Shown: positions 16,877-24,751 of the stretch, piece after piece
Position numbering within the stretch: position 1 is the first letter of the stretch
Layout of the letters: every line of letters starts with the position of its first letter
Source of the DNA: Falsiroseomonas bella
Lineage (GTDB): Bacteria; Pseudomonadota; Alphaproteobacteria; Acetobacterales; Acetobacteraceae
Direction: 5' to 3'
NCBI RefSeq assembly: GCF_003173615.1
Contig: NZ_QGNA01000004.1
Location: forward strand, 62,001 to 126,000
Length of the DNA: 64,000 nt
Program-made: the position numbers and the translations under genes
The notes under the pieces: generated by a model
What the model saw: the letters and a program-made list of their open reading frames with translations, nothing else
Told to the model about the DNA's origin: nothing
The model's database searches: none

Positions 16877-17164
16877 ATGTCCGACGCAACTGAAGACACC
16901 GCCGCCAGCCCCGCCGGGCGCCGCCCGGCCGTTGGCGCCCGCCGGCCATTCTACCGGCGCAAGAAGTCCTGCCCCTTCTCCGGCCCGAACGCGCCGAAGA
17001 TCGACTACAAGGACGTCCGCCTGCTCTCCCGCTTCCTGTCGGAGCGCGGGAAGATCGTGCCGAGCCGCATCACCGCGGTCAGCGCGAAGAAGCAGCGCGA
17101 GCTGGCGAACGCGATCAAGCGCGCCCGCTTCCTGGCGCTGCTGCCCTATGTGATCAACGACTGA
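16877..17164 (+). CDS. rpsR: Small ribosomal subunit protein bS18
   Basis: This 95-residue ribosomal protein is the bS6 partner on the 30S platform. The core '[20 protein letters not shown]', '[20 protein letters not shown]' and '[12 protein letters not shown]' is standard S18. The first ~22 residues form an Ala/Pro-rich extension that is usual in this group. '[13 protein letters not shown]' keeps only the first Cys of the zinc-ribbon-like segment found in some S18 proteins. It starts 6 bases after the rpsF stop and ends 18 bases before rplI, so the three genes are one transcript. Confidence 0.96.
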   Translation: MSDATEDTAASPAGRRPAVGARRPFYRRKKSCPFSGPNAPKIDYKDVRLLSRFLSERGKIVPSRITAVSAKKQRELANAIKRARFLALLPYVIND

Positions 17165-17182
17165 TCCGGGGAGCATAGGACC

Positions 17183-17755
17183 ATGATCGAACTGATCCTG
17201 ATGCAGCGCGTGGAGAAGCTCGGCCAGATGGGCGAGCTGGTGAAGGTGCGCCCGGGCTATGCGCGCAACTTCCTCCTTCCGCAGGGCAAGGCGATCCGCG
17301 CGAGCAAGGAGAACCTGGCCCGCTTCGAGAAGGAGCGCGCCCAGCTCGAGGCGCAGAACATCAAGCGCCGCGAGGAGGCCGAGCGCGTCGCCGAGCGCGT
17401 CTTCGGGCTTTCCGTGGTGATCATCCGCGCGGCGGGCGAGAGCGGCAGCCTTTACGGCTCCGTCACCTCGCGCGACATCGCGGATGCCTGCAAGGCGCAG
17501 GGCGGCCTGACGGTGGACCGCAGCCAGGTGCTGCTGGAACAGCCGATCAAGACGACCGGCATCGTGCAGGTGCGCGTGGAGCTCCACCCGGAGGTGATCA
17601 TTCCGGTGGGCGTGAACGTGGCGCGTTCGCAGGAAGAGGCTGACAAGCAGGCGCGCGGCGAGGACATCCGCGCCGCCGAGCAGTCCGAGGCGGAGAGCCT
17701 GGAGGCCGAGCTGGCCGCCGAGCTCGCCGAGCTCGGCTCCGCGATGGATCGCTGA
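17183..17755 (+). CDS. rplI: Large ribosomal subunit protein bL9
   Basis: This 190-residue ribosomal protein has two globular domains joined by a long helix. The N-terminal rRNA-binding part '[20 protein letters not shown]' and '[17 protein letters not shown]' is diagnostic. The helix follows at about 45-80, and the C-terminal domain '[20 protein letters not shown]' at ~90-145. An acidic Glu/Ala-rich tail of ~40 residues goes beyond the usual 150-residue length. It closes the rpsF-rpsR-rplI operon and is followed within 10 bases by an intrinsic terminator. Confidence 0.96.
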   Translation: MIELILMQRVEKLGQMGELVKVRPGYARNFLLPQGKAIRASKENLARFEKERAQLEAQNIKRREEAERVAERVFGLSVVIIRAAGESGSLYGSVTSRDIADACKAQGGLTVDRSQVLLEQPIKTTGIVQVRVELHPEVIIPVGVNVARSQEEADKQARGEDIRAAEQSEAESLEAELAAELAELGSAMDR

Positions 17756-17761
17756 GGGCAG

Positions 17762-17803
17762 GGCGGGGGCGCCGGCAGCGGCGCCCCTGCCGCCCGTCTT
17801 TTC
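17762..17803 (+). terminator. Intrinsic terminator of rpsF-rpsR-rplI
   Basis: A perfect 8-bp stem (GGGGCGCC at 17766-17773 and GGCGCCCC at 17780-17787, loop GGCAGC) extends outward by four more pairs, including one G-U. It is followed by GCCCGTCTTTTCTCTT, a T-rich run. It starts six bases after the rplI stop. The stem strength plus T-run is the standard Rho-independent pattern, which is rare elsewhere in this window. Confidence 0.82.
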
Positions 17804-17986
17804 TCTTCATTCGCTTTCGCGCATCTGATACGCCTTCCGGCAGTCCCGGGATCGGGGGCTGGACCGACGCGGCTTCGTGCCCCGAAGCGCAGGCCGCCAC
17901 GCTGGAAAGCGCGGCACGGCCTGACCTAGTCTTCCCGGGCAAGGGGGCTGAGAGCATCCAACGCGGCCCCGGAAAGCGGGGTGGCG

Positions 17987-19231
17987 ATGTTCCAGGGGTT
18001 GCTCGACCGGGCGCTTCGCAGCTTCATCCGCCGGGGGCGATTGGCCGTCCGGCACGCGGACGGCACGCTGCGGGACTATGGCGGCGATCCCGGACCCGAG
18101 GCGGCCTTCCGCATCCGCGATGCCGCCGCCACGCGCCGGTTGGTGCTGAACCCCGCGCTCGCCCTCGGTGAACTGTACATGGATGGCGGCGTGGAGCCGG
18201 ATGGCTGCACGATCGCGGATGTGCTCGCGGTGCTCGTGCTGAACCAGTACGAAGGCGGGCGGCATCCGGTGGAGGATGTGCTGGAGGCTTGGCGCCGCGC
18301 GAAGCGGATGCTCGACCAGTTCAACCCGGCGGCGCGGTCGAAGCGGAACGTGGCGCACCATTACGACCTCGATCACCGGCTGTTCCGCCGCTTCCTCGAT
18401 CCCGACATGCAGTATTCCTGCGCCTATTACGCGCGCGGCGACGAGACGCTGGAGGCGGCGCAGGAGGCGAAGAAGCGTCACATCGCGGCCAAGCTGAAGC
18501 TCGACCGGCCCGGTCTGGAGGTGCTGGAGATCGGCTGCGGCTGGGGCGGGATGGCCTGCTACCTGGCGCGTGAATGGGGCGCGCGTGTCACCGGCCTGAC
18601 GCTGAGCGAGGAGCAGATCGCGGTGGCGCGGGAGCGCGCGGCGACGGAGGGGCTGGCGGACCGCGTGCGCTTCGAGCTGATCGACTACCGCGCCTGGCGC
18701 GGGCAGGTGGACCGCGTGCTGTCGGTGGCGATGTTCGAGGCGGTGGGCCTGCCGCATTTCCAGCACTTCTTCGAGGTGGTGCGCGACGCGATGAAGCCGG
18801 ACGGCGTCGCGGTGGTGCACGCGATCGGGATGATGGCCGGCCCTTCCAGCATGAACCCCTGGCTCACCAAATACATTTTCCCCGGTGGCTACACGCCGGC
18901 GCTGTCGGAGCTGATGCCGGCGGTGGAGAAGACGGGACTGTGGATCACCGACCTCGAGATCCTGCGCCTGCACTACGCCCTGACGCTCGCCGAATGGGGG
19001 CGGCGCTTCGCGCGGGAGCGGGCGGCGATCGAGGCGATGTACGACGAGCGCTTCTGCCGGATGTTCGAGTTCTACCTGGCCGCCTGCGAGATGGCGTTCC
19101 GGCACGGCCGGCAGATGAACTGGCAACTGCAGCTGACGCGCGACAAGGCCACGCTGCCGTTGACGCGCGACTGGATCGCGGCGGCCGAGCGCGCGCATGC
19201 GCCCGCCATCGCGGAGGTGCAGCCGGCCTGA
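17987..19231 (+). CDS. Cyclopropane-fatty-acyl-phospholipid synthase-type methyltransferase (paralog 1)
   Basis: This 414-residue SAM-dependent methyltransferase of the CFA synthase family acts at the membrane on unsaturated acyl chains. The N-terminal lipid-binding part (1-115) ends at 'SKRNVAHHYDLDHRLF'. 'MQYSCAYY' has the conserved C145, and the SAM motif 'EIGCGWGGMACYLA' is at 181-194. The bicarbonate-site residues Glu (251), His (278) and Tyr ('LHYALTLAEW') are kept. However, the usual MFEHVG is changed to 'SVAMFEAVGLPHF', so the residue after the Glu is Ala. The canonical His is present in the tandem paralog downstream. I chose ATG 17987; GTG 17981 adds two residues. It lies 27 bases upstream of the second copy. 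Confidence 0.9.
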   Translation: MFQGLLDRALRSFIRRGRLAVRHADGTLRDYGGDPGPEAAFRIRDAAATRRLVLNPALALGELYMDGGVEPDGCTIADVLAVLVLNQYEGGRHPVEDVLEAWRRAKRMLDQFNPAARSKRNVAHHYDLDHRLFRRFLDPDMQYSCAYYARGDETLEAAQEAKKRHIAAKLKLDRPGLEVLEIGCGWGGMACYLAREWGARVTGLTLSEEQIAVARERAATEGLADRVRFELIDYRAWRGQVDRVLSVAMFEAVGLPHFQHFFEVVRDAMKPDGVAVVHAIGMMAGPSSMNPWLTKYIFPGGYTPALSELMPAVEKTGLWITDLEILRLHYALTLAEWGRRFARERAAIEAMYDERFCRMFEFYLAACEMAFRHGRQMNWQLQLTRDKATLPLTRDWIAAAERAHAPAIAEVQPA

Positions 19232-19258
19232 GGGCCGGAGCGAAGGGGAGGTGCCGGC

Positions 19259-20488
19259 ATGCTGTTGCATCTTGCCATGACGAGGCTCATTCGCCGCGGC
19301 ACGCTGAGCGTGGAATACCCGGACGGGACACGGCGCGAGTACCGGGGGACGCCCGGCTCCGCGGCCGGCATGCGCATCCGCACGCGGCGCGCGGAGCGCC
19401 GGCTGGTGCTCAATCCCGGCCTTGCGCTCGGCGAGGGCTACATGGAGGGCGAGGTCGAGCCGCTGGGTTGCTCGCTCCATGACCTGCTCGACTTCCTGAT
19501 GCTGAACATCGCCGCCGGCGGCGGGCACCCGGTGGAGGAGGCGCGGCAATGGCTGCGCCGTGCGACGCGGTGGCTGGCGCAGATCAACCCGGCGCCGCGG
19601 TCCAAGCGGAACGTGGCGCATCACTACGACCTCAATGGCCGGCTCTACGCGCTGTTCCTCGACCGCGACCGGCAATACTCCTGCGCCTATTTCCCGACCG
19701 GGCGCGAGACGCTGGAAGACGCGCAGGAGGCGAAGAAGCGCCACATCGCGGCGAAGCTGTGGCTGGATCGGCCGGGGCTGGAGGTGCTGGACATCGGCTG
19801 CGGCTGGGGCGGCATGGCGCTGACGCTGGCGCGCGACTGGGGCGCGCGCGTCACCGGCATCACGCTGTCCGAGGAGCAGCTTGCCGTGGCGCGGCAGCGC
19901 GCGGAGGAGGCCGGGCTGGCCGACCGGGTGCGGTTCGAACTGCTGGACTACCGCGCCTGGGACCGGCAGGTGGACCGGATCGTCTCGGTCGGCATGTTCG
20001 AGCATGTCGGGCTGGCGCAGTATGGCGGGCTGTTCCGGATGGTGCGCGACTCGCTGGCCGAGGATGGCGTCGCGCTGCTGCACACGATCGGGCGCATCGA
20101 CGGGCCGGGCGCGACCAATCCCTGGATCGCGAAATACATCTTCCCCGGCGCCTATTGCCCGGCGCTGTCGGAAATGATGCCGGCCATCGAGCGTTCGGGG
20201 CTGTTCGCGACGGATGTCGAGATCCTGCGCCTGCACTACGCGCTGACGATCCAGGAATGGCGGCGGCGCTTCGCCGCGAATCGCGACGCGATCGAGGCGC
20301 TGTACGACGAGCGCTTCTGCCGCATGTTCGAGTTCTACCTGGCCTCCGTGGAGCTGATCTTCCGCCATTGGGGGCATGTGGTCTTCCAGGTGCAGATGAC
20401 CCGCCGGCTGGAGACGCTGCCCATCACGCGCGACTGGATGGCCGAGGCGGAATCGCGCGCCGCCCGCGGGGCGCCGATGGCGGCATAG
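19259..20488 (+). CDS. cfa: Cyclopropane-fatty-acyl-phospholipid synthase (paralog 2)
   Basis: This 409-residue enzyme transfers a methylene from SAM to cis-unsaturated phospholipid acyl chains. All family landmarks are visible: 'RQYSCAYF' (C142), SAM motif 'DIGCGWGGMALTLARDWGA' at 178-196, 'SVGMFEHVGLAQYG' with E248 and H249, 'LLHTIGRIDGPG' with H275, and 'LHYALTIQEW'. It resembles the preceding gene along its whole length (for example 'SKRNVAHHYDL', 'AQEAKKRHIAAKL', 'RVTG-TLSEEQ'), so the pair arose by tandem duplication. AAGGGGAGG precedes ATG 19259. It ends 74 bases before dnaB. This copy keeps every canonical active-site residue and is the better candidate for the true CFA synthase. Confidence 0.92.
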   Translation: MLLHLAMTRLIRRGTLSVEYPDGTRREYRGTPGSAAGMRIRTRRAERRLVLNPGLALGEGYMEGEVEPLGCSLHDLLDFLMLNIAAGGGHPVEEARQWLRRATRWLAQINPAPRSKRNVAHHYDLNGRLYALFLDRDRQYSCAYFPTGRETLEDAQEAKKRHIAAKLWLDRPGLEVLDIGCGWGGMALTLARDWGARVTGITLSEEQLAVARQRAEEAGLADRVRFELLDYRAWDRQVDRIVSVGMFEHVGLAQYGGLFRMVRDSLAEDGVALLHTIGRIDGPGATNPWIAKYIFPGAYCPALSEMMPAIERSGLFATDVEILRLHYALTIQEWRRRFAANRDAIEALYDERFCRMFEFYLASVELIFRHWGHVVFQVQMTRRLETLPITRDWMAEAESRAARGAPMAA

Positions 20489-20496
20489 CGTCCCCG

Positions 20497-20515
20497 CTAT
20501 CCACATCCTTCCACA
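20497..20515 (+). promoter_or_regulatory. Two DnaA-box-like 9-mers upstream of dnaB
   Basis: CTATCCACA (20497-20505) differs from the consensus DnaA box TTATCCACA at one base. CCTTCCACA (20507-20515) matches only its TCCACA core. They are ten bases apart start-to-start, about one helical turn, in the 74-base gap before the replicative helicase gene. Binding by DnaA is inference. Confidence 0.3.
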
Positions 20516-20562
20516 GGCAGGTGGGGGAGGCGCAGACTCGCGCGCCGGTCTAGACTGCTTCC

Positions 20563-22083
20563 ATGAACACCTTCGGCCCGGGTCCGTCCTCCGCCGGCGA
20601 GGGCCTGTTCGGTCTCTCGCAGCGGCTGCCGCCTGCGAACATGGAGGCCGAGCAGGCGCTGCTCGGCGCGCTGCTCGCCAACAACAAGGCCTATGAGCGC
20701 GTCGGCGAGTTCCTGGCGGCCGAGCATTTCGTGGACCCCGTGCATGGCCGCATCTTCAGCGCCATCCAGCGGCGGATCGAGGCCGGGCAGCTGGCCGATG
20801 CGGTGACGCTGCGCGCGGAGTTCGAGCACAACGGCCTGCTGGATGAGGTGGGCGGCCCGGCCTATCTGGCGCAGCTGCTCTCGGCCATGGTCGGCGTGAT
20901 CAATGCCGGCGAATACGGCCGCGTCATCCATGACGCCTGGATGCGGCGGCAGCTGATCGACCTCGGCGAGACGGTGGTGAACCGCGCCTTCGGCGCCGAG
21001 CCGGAGCTGGATGCGCGCCAGCAGCTGGAAGCGGCCGAGCAGAGCCTGTTCGATCTGTCGAAGGACAATGCCACGCAGGGCGGCTTCGTCAGCTTCGAGC
21101 GCGCGCTGGCGGCCGCGGTGGACCATGCGGCGGCGGCCTTCTCCAATCCCGGCGGCGTCTCCGGCCTGTCCTCGGGCCTGCGCGACCTGGATCGCAAGAC
21201 GGGCGGGCTGCACAAGTCGGACCTCGTCATCCTCGCGGGCCGCCCGGGCATGGGCAAGACGGCGCTGGCGACGAAGGTCGCGTTCGGCGCGGCGCGCGCG
21301 ATCCTGCGCAAGGCGCGGGAGGAGAACCCGAACGCGGTGCCGCGCGGCGGCGTCGCGATCTTCTCGCTGGAAATGAGCTGCGACCAGCTGGCGACGCGTC
21401 TGCTGGCCGAGGAATCGCGCATTTCCGGCGACCGCATCCGCCGTGGCGACATCGCGCAGCGCGACTTCGACCGCTTCGTGGAGGTCAGCCGCGAACTGGC
21501 CGGCCTGCCGCTGTTCATCGACGACACGCCGGCCATCACCATCAGCGCGCTGCGCACCCGGTGCCGGCGCCTGCAGCGCACCAAGGGCCTGGATCTGGTC
21601 GTGGTGGACTACCTGCAGCTGATGCGGCCAGCCGCCGGCACACGGCCCGAAAGCCGCGTGCTGGAGATCAGCATGATCACGCAGGGGCTGAAGGCCATCG
21701 CCAAGGAACTGGCGGTGCCGGTGATCGCGCTGTCGCAGCTCTCCCGCCAGGTGGAGAGCCGGGAGGACAAGCGGCCGCAGCTTTCGGACCTGCGCGAATC
21801 CGGCTCGATCGAGCAGGACGCCGACATGGTCATGTTCATCTACCGCGACGAGTACTACCTGGCGCAGCGCCAGCCCAAGGAGATGACCTACGACAACTCC
21901 GAGAAGTTCGGCGCCGCGCTGGAGAAGTGGCAGAAGGACATGGAGGAGGCGCACAACAAGGCGGAGCTGATCATCGCCAAGCAGCGCCACGGCCCGACCG
22001 GCACGATCAAGCTGTTCTTCGAGGGCGAGTTCACTCGCTTCGGCGACCTGGATACGCAGCATGACGGAGGCTATGGGGACTAG
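20563..22083 (+). CDS. dnaB: Replicative DNA helicase
   Basis: This 506-residue hexameric 5'-3' helicase works at the replication fork. The N-terminal DnaB domain opens 'RLPPANMEAEQALLGALLANN' (21-41). The RecA-like C-terminal domain starts 'GLSSGLRDLDRKTGGLHKSD', with Walker A 'GRPGMGKT' near 226-233, 'IFSLEMSCDQLATRLL' (motif H1a), Walker B 'LDLVVVDYLQLM' and 'SQLSRQVESREDKRPQLSDL', followed by the arginine-finger region 'KQRHGPTGTI'. The length is slightly above the E. coli protein because of a short insertion near 'SEKFGAALEKWQKDMEEA'. alr starts on the next base after the stop. No intein is present, although dnaB is a common intein site. Confidence 0.97.
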   Translation: MNTFGPGPSSAGEGLFGLSQRLPPANMEAEQALLGALLANNKAYERVGEFLAAEHFVDPVHGRIFSAIQRRIEAGQLADAVTLRAEFEHNGLLDEVGGPAYLAQLLSAMVGVINAGEYGRVIHDAWMRRQLIDLGETVVNRAFGAEPELDARQQLEAAEQSLFDLSKDNATQGGFVSFERALAAAVDHAAAAFSNPGGVSGLSSGLRDLDRKTGGLHKSDLVILAGRPGMGKTALATKVAFGAARAILRKAREENPNAVPRGGVAIFSLEMSCDQLATRLLAEESRISGDRIRRGDIAQRDFDRFVEVSRELAGLPLFIDDTPAITISALRTRCRRLQRTKGLDLVVVDYLQLMRPAAGTRPESRVLEISMITQGLKAIAKELAVPVIALSQLSRQVESREDKRPQLSDLRESGSIEQDADMVMFIYRDEYYLAQRQPKEMTYDNSEKFGAALEKWQKDMEEAHNKAELIIAKQRHGPTGTIKLFFEGEFTRFGDLDTQHDGGYGD

Positions 22084-23181
22084 GTGATCCCCGCCCGCCC
22101 CGGCCAGGCCATCCTGCACGTCGATCTCGGCGCCATCGTCGCGAATTGGCGCGACCTCGTCGCGCGCCACGGGGCGCCGGCGGCCGGGGTGGTCAAGGCG
22201 GATGGCTATGGGCTCGGCGCCGGGGCAGTGGCGCGCGCGCTGCAGGCGGCGGGCTGCACCACCTTCTTCGTCGCGCATCTGACCGAGGGTCTGGTGCTGC
22301 GGGCGGCGCTCGGCGCCGGGCCGCAAGGCGCGCGGGAAGCGCCGCCGGACATCGTCGTGCTGAACGGCTTTCGGCCGGGCGCTGACGAGGATGCCGGGCT
22401 GGTTCCGGTCCTGAATCATCTCGGCGACGTCGCGGCGCATGCGGCGGCGGGGAGCCGGGCGGTGCTGCATCTGGATACCGGCATGTCCCGGCTGGGGCTG
22501 GATGCGCGCGAGCAGGCCGTGCTGGCGCAGGATCGGGGGCGGCTGGACGGGCTGCGCCTGCTGCATGTCATGACGCACCTGGCCTGCGCGGACGAGCCGG
22601 AGCATCCGCTGAACGAGGCGCAGCGGGCGCGCTTCGCGGAGGCCGCATCGCGCATTGCGCCCGGCGTGAAGCGGAGCTTCGCCAATTCCTCGGGCATCTT
22701 CCTGGGCGAGGGCTTCCGCTCCGACCTCGCCCGGCCGGGCTGCGCGCTCTATGGCATCAACCCGACGCCCGGCGCGGCGAACCCGATGCGCCAGGTGGCG
22801 CGGGTGGAGGCGGAAATTCTGCAGGTGCGCGAGATCGCGGCGGGCGACACGGTGGGCTATGGCGCGTCCTGGCAGGCGACGGAGCCGCGCCGGATCGCGA
22901 CCGTTGCGGCAGGGTATGCCGATGGCTACCTTCGCGCGCTTTCGGGCCGCTCGCTGGCGCTGCTGCGCGGACGGGCCGTGCCCCTCATTGGCCGGGTGTC
23001 CATGGACCTGATGACCTTCGACGTGACCGATGTGCCGGAGGCCGCACCGGGCGAGCGGCTGCTACTGATCGGGGGGGAGGGCAACACGCCGGACGACATC
23101 GCGGCGCGCTGCGGCACCATCGGCTACGAGATCCTGACCTCGCTCGGGGCGCGCTACCACCGCGTCCATGAAGGCGCCTGA
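22084..23181 (+). CDS. alr: Alanine racemase
   Basis: This 365-residue PLP enzyme makes D-alanine for peptidoglycan. The PLP lysine is K38 in 'GVVKADGYGLGAGAVARAL', and the opposite catalytic Tyr is Y259 in 'DTVGYGASWQA'. 'SVDL/SMDL' is present as 'GRVSMDLMTFDVTD', and the C-terminal barrel ends 'EILTSLGARYHRVHEG'. The start is GTG at 22084, immediately after the dnaB stop, because no ATG gives a complete N-terminal strand ('AILHVDLGAIVANW'). Coupling to dnaB is likely. The 3' end overlaps the next gene by 14 bases. It is distinct from the DSD1/D-threonine-aldolase-type gene at 47890. Confidence 0.95.
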   Translation: MIPARPGQAILHVDLGAIVANWRDLVARHGAPAAGVVKADGYGLGAGAVARALQAAGCTTFFVAHLTEGLVLRAALGAGPQGAREAPPDIVVLNGFRPGADEDAGLVPVLNHLGDVAAHAAAGSRAVLHLDTGMSRLGLDAREQAVLAQDRGRLDGLRLLHVMTHLACADEPEHPLNEAQRARFAEAASRIAPGVKRSFANSSGIFLGEGFRSDLARPGCALYGINPTPGAANPMRQVARVEAEILQVREIAAGDTVGYGASWQATEPRRIATVAAGYADGYLRALSGRSLALLRGRAVPLIGRVSMDLMTFDVTDVPEAAPGERLLLIGGEGNTPDDIAARCGTIGYEILTSLGARYHRVHEGA

Positions 23182-23971
23182 GCCCTTGGATCGTGCCCTC
23201 GACCTGACGGCGGCGATCGGCCGCGCGGCGATCCTCGTGCTGCGCGGCGCCGGGGCCGTGGCGCTGTTCGCGGCGGAGGCGATCAGCCATCTGCTGCGCC
23301 CGCCCTTCTACGGCAGGCTGTTCCTGAAGGCCTTCATCGAGATCGCCTGGTTCAGCCTGCCGGTGGTGGCGCTCACGGCGGTGTTCACGGGCATGGTGCT
23401 GGCGCTGCAATCCTACACCGGCTTCGCGCGCTTCAACGCGGAAGGGGCGGTGGCGAATGTCGTGGTGCTGTCCATCACGCGCGAACTGGGGCCGGTGCTG
23501 GCGGGGCTGATGGTGGCCGGGCGGATCGGCGCCGCCTTCGCTGCCGAGATCGGGACGATGCGCGTGACGGACCAGATCGACGCGCTGAACACGCTCTCCA
23601 CCAATCCGATGAAATATCTGGTGGCGCCGCGGCTGCTGGCGGGCACCATCGCCATGCCGCTGCTGGTGGTGATCGCGGACATCCTGGGCGTGATGGGCGG
23701 CTGGCTGATCGGCACGCAGCAGCTGGGCTTCTCCTCGGGCGCCTATCTCAAGGCGACCTTCGACTTCCTGGAGGCCTGGGACGTGATCTCCGGGCTGATC
23801 AAGGCGGCGGTGTTCGGCTTCGTCGTGACGCTGATGGGCTGCTGGTGCGGCTACCAGTCGGGCGGCGGCGCGCAGGGCGTGGGCCGCGCGACGACCTCGG
23901 CGGTGGTGTCGAGCTCCATCCTGATCCTGGCGCTGGACTACGTGCTGACGGCGATGATGTTCACGCGATGA
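23168..23971 (+). CDS. mlaE: MlaE-type permease of a lipid-transport ABC system
   Basis: This 267-residue inner-membrane protein belongs to the MlaE/YrbE family and moves phospholipids between inner and outer membrane with the adjacent ATPase. The family signatures 'LPVVALTAVFTGMVLALQSY' and 'ITRELGPVLAGLMVAGRIGA' are clear, followed by 'EIGTMRVTDQIDALNTLSTNP' with the conserved MxVTxQIDAL. There are five to six helices in total. It starts inside the alr 3' end (14-base overlap) and ends in ATGA with mlaF. An MlaD substrate-binding gene, usually next in the operon, is not found here. Confidence 0.92.
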   Translation: MKAPEPLDRALDLTAAIGRAAILVLRGAGAVALFAAEAISHLLRPPFYGRLFLKAFIEIAWFSLPVVALTAVFTGMVLALQSYTGFARFNAEGAVANVVVLSITRELGPVLAGLMVAGRIGAAFAAEIGTMRVTDQIDALNTLSTNPMKYLVAPRLLAGTIAMPLLVVIADILGVMGGWLIGTQQLGFSSGAYLKATFDFLEAWDVISGLIKAAVFGFVVTLMGCWCGYQSGGGAQGVGRATTSAVVSSSILILALDYVLTAMMFTR

Positions 23972-24747
23972 GCGGCGCGGGCGTTCCGAAGATCCGGCTG
24001 CGCGGACTGGCGAAAAGCTTCGGGCCGAAGGTGGTGCTGGACGGCGTGGATTTGGATATCCGCGCCGGCCATTCGATGGTGATCCTGGGCGGGTCGGGCT
24101 CGGGCAAGTCGGTGACGATCAAATGCATCCTGGGGCTGATCACGCCGGATGCCGGCACGATCGAGATCGACGGGCGCGACGTGGCGAAACTGTCGCGGCG
24201 GGAGCGCGAGGCGGTGAACGACCGCATCGGCATGCTGTTCCAGAACGGCGCGCTGTTCGATTCGCTGCCGGTCTGGGAGAATGTCTGCTTCAAGCTGCTG
24301 GCGCAGCGCCGCATCACCCGCCGCGCCGCGCGTGACAAGGCGGCCGAGGTGCTGGCGCAGGTGGGCCTCGCCGCGAGTGTCAGCGACCTCTATCCGAGCG
24401 AGCTGTCGGGCGGGATGCAGAAGCGCGTGGGCCTGGCGCGCGCGATCGCGGCCGAGCCCGACATCATCTTCTTCGACGAGCCGACCACGGGGCTCGATCC
24501 GATCATGGGCGCGGTGATCGACGGGCTGATCGTGGATTGCGTGAAGCGGCTGGGCGCGACTGCTGTCAGCATCACGCATGACATGGCGAGCGCGCGCCGC
24601 ATCGGCGACGACGCGGCGATGATCCATCGCGGCAAGATCGTCTGGACCGGCGCGGCGGCGACGCTGGGCGAGACCGGGAACGCGATGGTGGACCAGTTCG
24701 CGCGCGGGGAGCGCGAGGGGCCGATCCAGATGGAGCTCAGGAAATAG
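23968..24747 (+). CDS. mlaF: MlaF-type ATP-binding protein of a lipid-transport ABC system
   Basis: This 259-residue cytoplasmic ATPase energises MlaE. Walker A is GGSGSGKS at 41-48, then 'IGMLFQNGALFDSLPVWENV', the hallmark Q-loop of MlaF proteins. The signature is 'LSGGMQKRVGLARAI', Walker B 'IIFFDEPTTGLDPIMG' and the switch 'ITHDMASARRI'. 'GAAATLGETGNAMVDQFARG' near the C-terminus is also typical. ATG 23968 overlaps the mlaE stop. The convergent MFS gene ends four bases downstream, so the operon stops here, without mlaD, mlaC or mlaB. Confidence 0.93.
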   Translation: MSGAGVPKIRLRGLAKSFGPKVVLDGVDLDIRAGHSMVILGGSGSGKSVTIKCILGLITPDAGTIEIDGRDVAKLSRREREAVNDRIGMLFQNGALFDSLPVWENVCFKLLAQRRITRRAARDKAAEVLAQVGLAASVSDLYPSELSGGMQKRVGLARAIAAEPDIIFFDEPTTGLDPIMGAVIDGLIVDCVKRLGATAVSITHDMASARRIGDDAAMIHRGKIVWTGAAATLGETGNAMVDQFARGEREGPIQMELRK

Positions 24748-24751
24748 GCGC

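Noticed and set aside
20563-22083. Intein in dnaB
   Set aside because: The coding frame is continuous through the Walker A region with normal length, and no intein splice motifs are seen.
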